Below the pieces are notes generated by a model. That model had not been told where the DNA came from, did not search any database, and saw only the letters and a program-made list of their open reading frames with translations. This document shows, piece by piece, positions 6,641 through 10,500 of a stretch of 10,500 bases of DNA. The translations under genes were made by a program, and so were the position numbers. Source of the DNA: an uncultured Prevotella sp. GTDB taxonomy: Bacteria > Bacteroidota > Bacteroidia > Bacteroidales > Bacteroidaceae. The stretch's first letter is position 1. The number at the start of each line of letters is the position of its first letter. The stretch covers positions 1 through 10,500 of the forward strand of contig CAKPZC010000071.1 in NCBI GenBank assembly GCA_934203355.1, given 5' to 3'.

Positions 6641-7531
6641 ATTAACGAGTTTAGCTCGTATGAATTGTTTGAAATCCTCGTCGCCAATGATTCGTATATC
6701 GTCGAAGAGTCCCATTACGAAGCGTCCTATACCGAGATAAGACACCACATTGAGAGTGAGTGTCCAGCGACCATCCTCGCCACGAGGCGACATATAAGCC
6801 TCGGATAGCGGATATTCCTCGAGCATCAGGTTGTGGGAGAGTTGTCCGAGACTCAGCGTCACGGTGTGCTGTTCCTCGCCCGAGAAGAGAAAGATGTCGG
6901 TGTAGACCTGTTTGTGTAGTTTTTTGTTGAACCAGTTGTCGTCGAGCACCTCCACCCCACCCATCCTTGAGAGTTTGAACGTCTTGTTCTGATGGGTAGA
7001 AATCTCGTGGCAGCGCACGTCGCCCGTGTCGGCGAGAAACATGAACGGCTCGACATAGCGGTCGGAGACGGTGTGGCTATGGGGCGATGAGTAGTCGATG
7101 ATTCTCACTATGCGCTCCTCGCGCATGGCGTTGCGCAACTTAGCCTTGGCGTCGCTGATGCGGCGCGCAAATCCCGGAGTAGCCACGATGTCGGAGAACC
7201 CGAACTGGCGCACAAGCTTCAGGCGCAGAAGCGACGCCATATTGTCGTTGGAGGCAGAGTCGGCGAGTCGCTTGCAAAGATAATCAGCCTCGGTATCGGT
7301 GAGCGCGATGTTCTCGTGGAGCCTGCGGAAGAACGAGGAGCGCGTGTCGAGACGATAGCGTGTGCCCTCTTTGACGACTCGGAAGCCGCAGTCGGAAAGC
7401 AAGTGGAGATAGTTATAAAGATTGCGTCGTGTGGTGCCGAGCGAGTCGGCAAGCTGCAAAGCAGTGAGACTTACGGGTGCTGTCATAGTGGCTACAAGTT
7501 CAAAAAGACGCGTGTTTTGATTTTGATCCAT
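6626..7531 (-). CDS. WYL-domain transcriptional regulator
   Basis: The 301-residue protein has an N-terminal winged helix-turn-helix of the DeoR/YafY type at about residues 7-60 (SLTALQLADSLGTTRRNLYN, then a RVVKEGTRYRL wing). A WYL sensor domain follows at about 138-196 (RIVRIIDYSS, DRYVEPFMFL, FKLSRMGGVEVL), then a C-terminal WCX extension at about 218-299 (HTVTLSLGQLSHNLMLEEYP ... GIGRFVMGLF). WYL domains bind ligands such as nucleic-acid fragments and control genes for stress, DNA repair or phage defence; the target here is unknown. No defence gene is adjacent. Upstream is the MaoC-type gene, separated by 160 bp holding a long inverted repeat. A weak promoter candidate is TACATATG (complement of 7578-7585), one base off the -7 consensus. 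The start is the ATG at 7531-7529; no closer alternative keeps the HTH. Confidence 0.92.
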   Translation of the reverse strand: MDQNQNTRLFELVATMTAPVSLTALQLADSLGTTRRNLYNYLHLLSDCGFRVVKEGTRYRLDTRSSFFRRLHENIALTDTEADYLCKRLADSASNDNMASLLRLKLVRQFGFSDIVATPGFARRISDAKAKLRNAMREERIVRIIDYSSPHSHTVSDRYVEPFMFLADTGDVRCHEISTHQNKTFKLSRMGGVEVLDDNWFNKKLHKQVYTDIFLFSGEEQHTVTLSLGQLSHNLMLEEYPLSEAYMSPRGEDGRWTLTLNVVSYLGIGRFVMGLFDDIRIIGDEDFKQFIRAKLVNGLQV

Positions 7532-7585
7532 AAATCAGGTTAGTTCTTTCGTTATTAATTGACGTTAGTAATTTTGACATATGTA

Positions 7586-7670
7586 AAAAGAAAGACAACA
7601 CAGACAACAAGGTCAACCGTGGCATGAATAAAGAATCAAGAGGTTGGCTTAGTCGTCGGTGTTGTCTTTC
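7586..7670 (-). terminator. Long inverted repeat followed by T-run, probable terminator of the MaoC-type gene
   Basis: Read on the minus strand, GAAAGACAACAC (complement of 7659-7670) pairs perfectly with GTGTTGTCTTTC (complement of 7590-7601). TTTT follows directly at 7589-7586. The 57-nt loop contains a smaller stem (CCAACC with GGTTGACC, near 7611-7647). It begins 22 nt after the MaoC-type stop codon, and its T-run lies next to the candidate -7 box of the WYL gene. The loop is large for a plain terminator, so a leader or attenuator role for the WYL gene is also possible. Confidence 0.5.
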
Positions 7671-7691
7671 TCGTTGGGTGCCCTATCCCGT

Positions 7692-8156
7692 TTACTCGAA
7701 ATAGTAGAGGAAAGTGGCAATGCCGGTGAGTGCCTTCTTAGGCGACTCCTTAATCTCGATGGCAAACTTAATCTGCACCTTTGCGATGCCGCGGAGGTTC
7801 TCGATGGCATAGAGGTCGGCAACAAGGCGGATGTGCTCGCCCGACTTCACAGCCTGTCCAAACTTCATCTTGTCCATGCCATAGTTGACCATCATCTTGA
7901 GGTTCTTCACCTCTATGATTTGATTCCAGAGATATGGCAACATAGAGAGAGTGAGGTAGCCGTGGGCAATAGTCGACTTGAATGGGCTCTCTACGGCGGC
8001 ACGCTCGGGGTTGACGTGAATCCACTGGTGGTCGAGTGTGGCATCGGCAAACTGGTTGATGCGCTCCTGCGATAGCTCTACATAATCGGAAACACCGATG
8101 TTCTTGCCAAGCAGAGCGGCAAACTCGTGATAACTGTTAATGATTACTTTTTCCAT
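7692..8156 (-). CDS. MaoC-family (R)-hydratase-like protein, NodN type
   Basis: I start at the ATG at 8156-8154 (154 aa, MEKVIINSYHEF), which matches the usual N-terminus of the family. The open frame extends to 8219, but that extra part runs into repeat-associated DNA. The protein is a single hot-dog domain. The hydratase-2 signature is in FADATLDHQWIHVNPERAA and SPFKSTIAHGYLTLSMLP, with the catalytic pair Asp42 and His47. The family usually has Gly before the catalytic Asp; here it is Leu41. These enzymes hydrate trans-2-enoyl-CoA to (R)-3-hydroxyacyl-CoA; NodN-like members are often of unknown substrate. Expected location is the cytoplasm. The gene stands alone between a hairpin repeat (8242-8439) and the WYL gene, with a probable terminator after it. 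No good consensus promoter was found upstream. Confidence 0.92.
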   Translation of the reverse strand: MEKVIINSYHEFAALLGKNIGVSDYVELSQERINQFADATLDHQWIHVNPERAAVESPFKSTIAHGYLTLSMLPYLWNQIIEVKNLKMMVNYGMDKMKFGQAVKSGEHIRLVADLYAIENLRGIAKVQIKFAIEIKESPKKALTGIATFLYYFE

Positions 8157-8177
8157 TATATTATTGTTTTTTTGGTT

Positions 8178-8196
8178 CATCCGATATTTGAGTGAT
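8178..8196 (+). repeat. Diverged third copy of the ATCCGATATTTG repeat
   Basis: CATCCGATATTTGAGTGAT matches the core of the tandem repeat at 6270-6329 with one G deleted. It lies in the upstream region of the MaoC-type gene and about 45 bp left of hairpin repeat copy 2. Confidence 0.75.
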
Positions 8197-8241
8197 ATAA
8201 ACATGAGCTTTCTGTCCAATGCTTATACAAGAAGGGGCTGA

Positions 8242-8439
8242 CGGGCTGAAAGCCCAATGATCTCCATAGCCCAGGGCATCGCCCTGGGTAAACGGATACA
8301 AAGCCAACCAACGCGCCCTGTAAGGGCAACTGTAAAAAACAATGGAACGTTAGAGTTGCCCTTGCAGGGCGCATTGTCCGTAAATGCCTTATACCCAGGG
8401 CGATGCCCTGGGCTGTAGAGTGTTGCCCCTTCGGGGCGC
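8242..8439. repeat. Hairpin-rich intergenic repeat, copy 2 (complete, inverted relative to copy 1)
   Basis: The reverse complement of this stretch aligns with 6347-6542 along its full length, with roughly nine in ten positions identical by eye. Its hairpins, all with 3-nt loops, are at 8243-8255, 8270-8288, 8315-8327, 8358-8370, 8394-8412 and 8425-8437. Of about 72 stem bases only one differs from copy 1, and that change turns a G-T wobble into an A-T pair. The other differences are in loops and spacers. It fills most of the 339-bp gap between ndk and the MaoC-type gene. The open frame through it (8177-8374, minus) is not a credible gene. Confidence 0.92.
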
Positions 8440-8443
8440 GCTG

Positions 8444-8468
8444 ACTTCCTATAACTTCCTATAACTAC
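8444..8468. repeat. Short 10-bp tandem repeat
   Basis: ACTTCCTATA occurs at 8444-8453 and 8454-8463, followed by a broken third copy (ACTACT). It directly abuts hairpin repeat copy 2 and lies in the 3' region of ndk. A small TTTCGC/GCGAAA palindrome follows at 8469-8482, but without a T-run on the minus strand, so no clear ndk terminator is seen. Confidence 0.7.
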
Positions 8469-8495
8469 TTTCGCTTGCGAAACTTCACATTCTGA

Positions 8496-8957
8496 TTAGT
8501 CGCCGTCGGGGGCATAGAAGTAGTCGTGGAGCGGATCGGGATATTCGAAGATCTCGCCCTCGCGGAAGAATCGCTTCATTTCAACCTCGGCAGTTTCGAC
8601 AGAGTCGGAGGCATGTATGATGTTCTCTTGTCCGCTCATAGAGAAGTCGCCACGTATGGTACCGGGAGCCGCCTTGCGTCCGTTGGTAGCTCCAACGATG
8701 TTGCGCACTACTGTCACAGCACTGTTGCCCTCGACACAGATAGCAATAACCGGAGCCGACTTCATCGACGCTGTGAGCCAGGGGAAGAAGGGGCGGTCGA
8801 CGAGATGAGCATAGTGCTCATTGAGGATAGCGTCGTCGAGCTGCATCATCTTCAAGCCTACGATGCGCAGGCCCTTGCGCTCCAAACGGTTGATAACTTC
8901 GCCGATGAGACGGCGCTGTACGGTGCACGGTTTCAAAAGAATTAATGTCTTTTCCAT
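8496..8957 (-). CDS. ndk: Nucleoside diphosphate kinase
   Basis: The 153-residue protein is a full-length Ndk. This cytoplasmic enzyme passes the terminal phosphate of ATP to other (deoxy)nucleoside diphosphates through a phosphohistidine. The active-site motif NIIHASDS carries His115. Lys9 in LLKP, Arg and Asn in GATNGRKAAPGTIRGDF, and the ENIIH block match the nucleotide-binding residues of the family. The usual KPDAV near the N-terminus is KPCTV here. The start at 8957-8955 (MEKTLILLKP) gives the standard N-terminus. It is transcribed divergently from the U32 gene across a 113-bp AT-rich gap that contains a -7 box for each direction. Confidence 0.97.
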   Translation of the reverse strand: MEKTLILLKPCTVQRRLIGEVINRLERKGLRIVGLKMMQLDDAILNEHYAHLVDRPFFPWLTASMKSAPVIAICVEGNSAVTVVRNIVGATNGRKAAPGTIRGDFSMSGQENIIHASDSVETAEVEMKRFFREGEIFEYPDPLHDYFYAPDGD

Positions 8958-9004
8958 AATAGAATAGTGTTAATGTGGTTTATCGTAAAATTGATATATA
9001 CGTG

Positions 9005-9012
9005 CAAAGTTA
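9005..9012 (-). promoter_or_regulatory. -7 box of the ndk promoter
   Basis: TAACTTTG (complement of 9005-9012), followed by C, matches TAnnTTTG exactly. There is no TTTG at the usual distance upstream, so the -33 element is weak or absent. The predicted start near 8998-9001 gives a leader of about 40 nt. Confidence 0.55.
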
Positions 9013-9029
9013 GCTATTTTATATTTATT

Positions 9030-9063
9030 TTTGGTGTTTTACAATTAAAAATAAGTAATTTTG
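9030..9063 (+). promoter_or_regulatory. Promoter of the U32 gene, next to the start codon
   Basis: TTTG at 9030-9033 (or TTGG at 9031-9034) and TAATTTTG at 9056-9063 are separated by 21-22 nt, close to the Bacteroidetes consensus. The -7 box ends only 7 nt before the ATG at 9071, so the predicted transcription start leaves a leader of about 0-4 nt. Confidence 0.6.
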
Positions 9064-9070
9064 CACCATT

Positions 9071-10327
9071 ATGAACAATACAACCATACAAGATTACGAG
9101 ATAATGGCTCCCGTGGGGTCGCGCGAGAGCCTTCAGGCAGCCATACAAGCGGGTGCCGACAGCATCTACTTCGGTGTGGAGCAGCTCAACATGCGCTCAC
9201 ACTCAGCCAACCATTTCACCATCGACGACCTGCACGACATAGCATCGATATGCACCGAACACGGCATGAAGAGCTATCTTACGGTGAACACCATCATCTA
9301 TGACGAGGACGTGGCGCTGATGCACCAGATTATCGATGCCGCCAAGGAGGCAAAGATTTCTGCCGTCATAGCGTCGGACGTGGCGGTGATGACCTACTGC
9401 CGCAAGGTGGGCGTGGAGGTTCATCTCTCAACCCAGCTCAACATAAGCAACGCCGAGGCTCTGAAGTTCTATGCCCAGTTTGCCGACGTGGTGGTGCTGG
9501 CGCGTGAACTGAACATGGACCAGGTGGCATACATCTTCGAACAGATAGAGAGTCAGCAGATTCGCGGTCCGAAGGGCGAGTTGGTGCGCATCGAGATGTT
9601 CTGCCACGGTGCTCTGTGCATGGCGGTGAGCGGCAAGTGCTACATGAGCCTTATGAACACCGGACGCTCTGCCAACCGCGGCGAGTGCATGCAGATATGC
9701 CGCCGCTCGTATAGCGTGACCGACAACGAGACTGGCACACAGCTCGAAGTGGACAACAAGTATATCATGTCGCCCAAGGACTTGAAGACCATACGATTCA
9801 TCGACCGCATGATGAAGAGCGGTGTGAGAGTGTTCAAGATTGAGGGACGTGCACGCGGACCTGAGTATGTATACAACGTAGTGAAATGCTATAAGGAGGC
9901 TATCGCCGCCGTGCTTGAGGGCACATTCACCGAGGAGAAGAAAGACGAATGGGACGAGCGTCTCGCCACCGTGTTCAACCGCGGATTCTGGGACGGCTAC
10001 TACCAGGGACAGACCTTGGGCGAATGGAACAGCAACTACGGATCGAACGCCACGGAGAAGAAGGTGTATGTGGGAAGAGGAGTGAAATACTTCTCGAAGC
10101 TCGGCGTGGCGGAGTTCACATGCGAGGCAGCAGAGTTCTCGGTGGGCGACAAACTGCTCATCACTGGTCCTACTACGGGAGTGATGTATGTAGACGTCGA
10201 CGAAATTCGCTATGACCTGAAACCCGTGGAGACGGCTCAGAAGGGACAACATGTGTCGTTTCGTGTGCCGGGGAAAATACGACCGAGCGATAAGTTATTT
10301 AAGATGATTAAACAAGTTGACGAGTAG
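9071..10327 (+). CDS. U32-family protein (peptidase U32 / TrhP-like), probable Fe-S RNA-modification enzyme
   Basis: The 418-residue protein has the N-terminal TIM-barrel pattern of the U32 family (YEIMAPVGSRESLQAAIQAG, ADSIYFGVE). The full U32 signature is at residues 175-193 (EMFCHGALCMAVSGKCYMS), followed by NRGECMQICRRSY. Cys183, Cys190, Cys206 and probably Cys210 are candidate ligands of a 4Fe-4S cluster. A beta-barrel-like C-terminal part ends with KGQHVSFRVPGKIRPSDKLFKM. Characterised E. coli relatives hydroxylate RNA (TrhP on tRNA U34, RlhA on 23S rRNA) or act in O2-independent ubiquinone synthesis (UbiU/UbiV). TrhP-like is the best guess here by length and layout. 'Peptidase' is the older name for the family. 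The last four residues and the stop codon lie in a short tandem repeat. The downstream ATG at 9104 would cut the first barrel strand, so 9071 is preferred. Confidence 0.93.
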   Translation: MNNTTIQDYEIMAPVGSRESLQAAIQAGADSIYFGVEQLNMRSHSANHFTIDDLHDIASICTEHGMKSYLTVNTIIYDEDVALMHQIIDAAKEAKISAVIASDVAVMTYCRKVGVEVHLSTQLNISNAEALKFYAQFADVVVLARELNMDQVAYIFEQIESQQIRGPKGELVRIEMFCHGALCMAVSGKCYMSLMNTGRSANRGECMQICRRSYSVTDNETGTQLEVDNKYIMSPKDLKTIRFIDRMMKSGVRVFKIEGRARGPEYVYNVVKCYKEAIAAVLEGTFTEEKKDEWDERLATVFNRGFWDGYYQGQTLGEWNSNYGSNATEKKVYVGRGVKYFSKLGVAEFTCEAAEFSVGDKLLITGPTTGVMYVDVDEIRYDLKPVETAQKGQHVSFRVPGKIRPSDKLFKMIKQVDE

Positions 10328-10374
10328 ACGAGTTGACAAGTTGACGAGTTGATAGTGTAAAAGTTGACGAGTAA
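10314..10374 (+). repeat. Degenerate AGTTGACG tandem repeat across the U32 stop codon
   Basis: Variants of AAGTTGACGAGT recur through these 61 bases (AAGTTGACGAG, ACGAGTTGAC, AAGTTGACGAGTTGAT, AAGTTGACGAGTAAC). The period is about 8-9 bp. The repeat begins inside the coding sequence: Gln-Val-Asp-Glu and the TAG at 10325-10327 are part of it. No terminator hairpin was seen between it and the end of the window. Confidence 0.85.
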
Positions 10375-10430
10375 CAGCTCAGATTTATCTATACATATAT
10401 AGGAGAAGGGTGTGCCAAAACTCATACAAA

Positions 10431-10500
10431 GCGGGCTGAAAGCCCAATATCTCCACAGCCCAGGGCAACGCCCTGGGTATATAGCATTCAATTAACAACG
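10431..10500. repeat. Hairpin-rich intergenic repeat, copy 3 (cut by window end)
   Basis: The first arm is present: hairpins at 10433-10445 (GGGCT gaa AGCCC) and 10459-10477 (CCCAGGGC aac GCCCTGGG), in the same plus-strand order as copy 2. After 10480 the sequence (ATAGCATTCAATTAACAAC) departs from the spacer of copy 2. Copy 3 may therefore be a variant or a single-arm form; the rest is outside the window. Confidence 0.8.

Noticed and set aside
7509..7625. Small minus-strand open frame starting near 7625 upstream of and overlapping the WYL start
   Set aside because: It passes through the inverted repeat and T-run, has no start-site support and a composition explained by the AT-rich leader. 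A leader peptide cannot be excluded but nothing supports one.
9428..10252. 274-codon minus-strand open frame opposite the U32 gene
   Set aside because: The composition is His/Leu/Val-rich and repeat-like, as expected from the complement of a Bacteroidales coding strand. The U32 signature on the plus strand is decisive.

Overview
The window looks like a chromosomal segment from a member of the Bacteroidales, most likely Prevotellaceae or a close relative. The evidence is two promoters that match the Bacteroidetes consensus (TTTG, about 20 nt, TAnnTTTG), gene starts without Shine-Dalgarno sequences, a surface-lipoprotein export signal (CKDYDDD), and protein families typical of the group. No rRNA, tRNA, CRISPR array or phage module was found.

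Layout, left to right. (1) 1-557, minus strand: the N-terminal half of an Rpn-family PD-(D/E)XK nuclease/transposase-like gene, cut by the window edge, with a clear promoter. (2) 558-825: an intergenic gap with a perfect 17-bp inverted repeat. (3) 826-4197: a large lipoprotein with a coiled coil, a DUF4988-like head and 34 Gly-X-Y collagen triplets, followed by a large C-terminal region I do not recognise. (4) 4284-4335: a strong terminator. (5) 4351-6085: a small lipoprotein and an OmpA-family outer-membrane protein 19 bp apart, probably one operon, ended by a second terminator. (6) 6270-8465: two divergent copies of a roughly 197-bp hairpin-rich repeat bracketing a WYL-domain regulator and a MaoC-type hydratase, both on the minus strand. 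(7) 8496-8957, minus: ndk, nucleoside diphosphate kinase. (8) 9071-10327, plus: a U32-family protein with its Fe-S cysteine motif, starting almost at its predicted transcription start. (9) 10314-10500: a short-period repeat running through the U32 stop codon, then the first arm of a third copy of the hairpin repeat.

The left part is a cell-envelope cluster: a probably surface-exposed, trimeric collagen-stalk lipoprotein, a small lipoprotein and a peptidoglycan-anchored OmpA protein. The right part is housekeeping (nucleotide balance, probable RNA or cofactor hydroxylation, a CoA-ester or acyl hydratase, a regulator) separated by repeats.

The signal least explained by known gene families is the repeat. 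Each complete copy is six short hairpins, all with 3-nt loops, arranged as a mirror-symmetric pair of three-hairpin arms. Between the two full copies the stems are almost unchanged, while loops and spacers differ. That pattern suggests selection on, or mobilisation by, folded nucleic acid.
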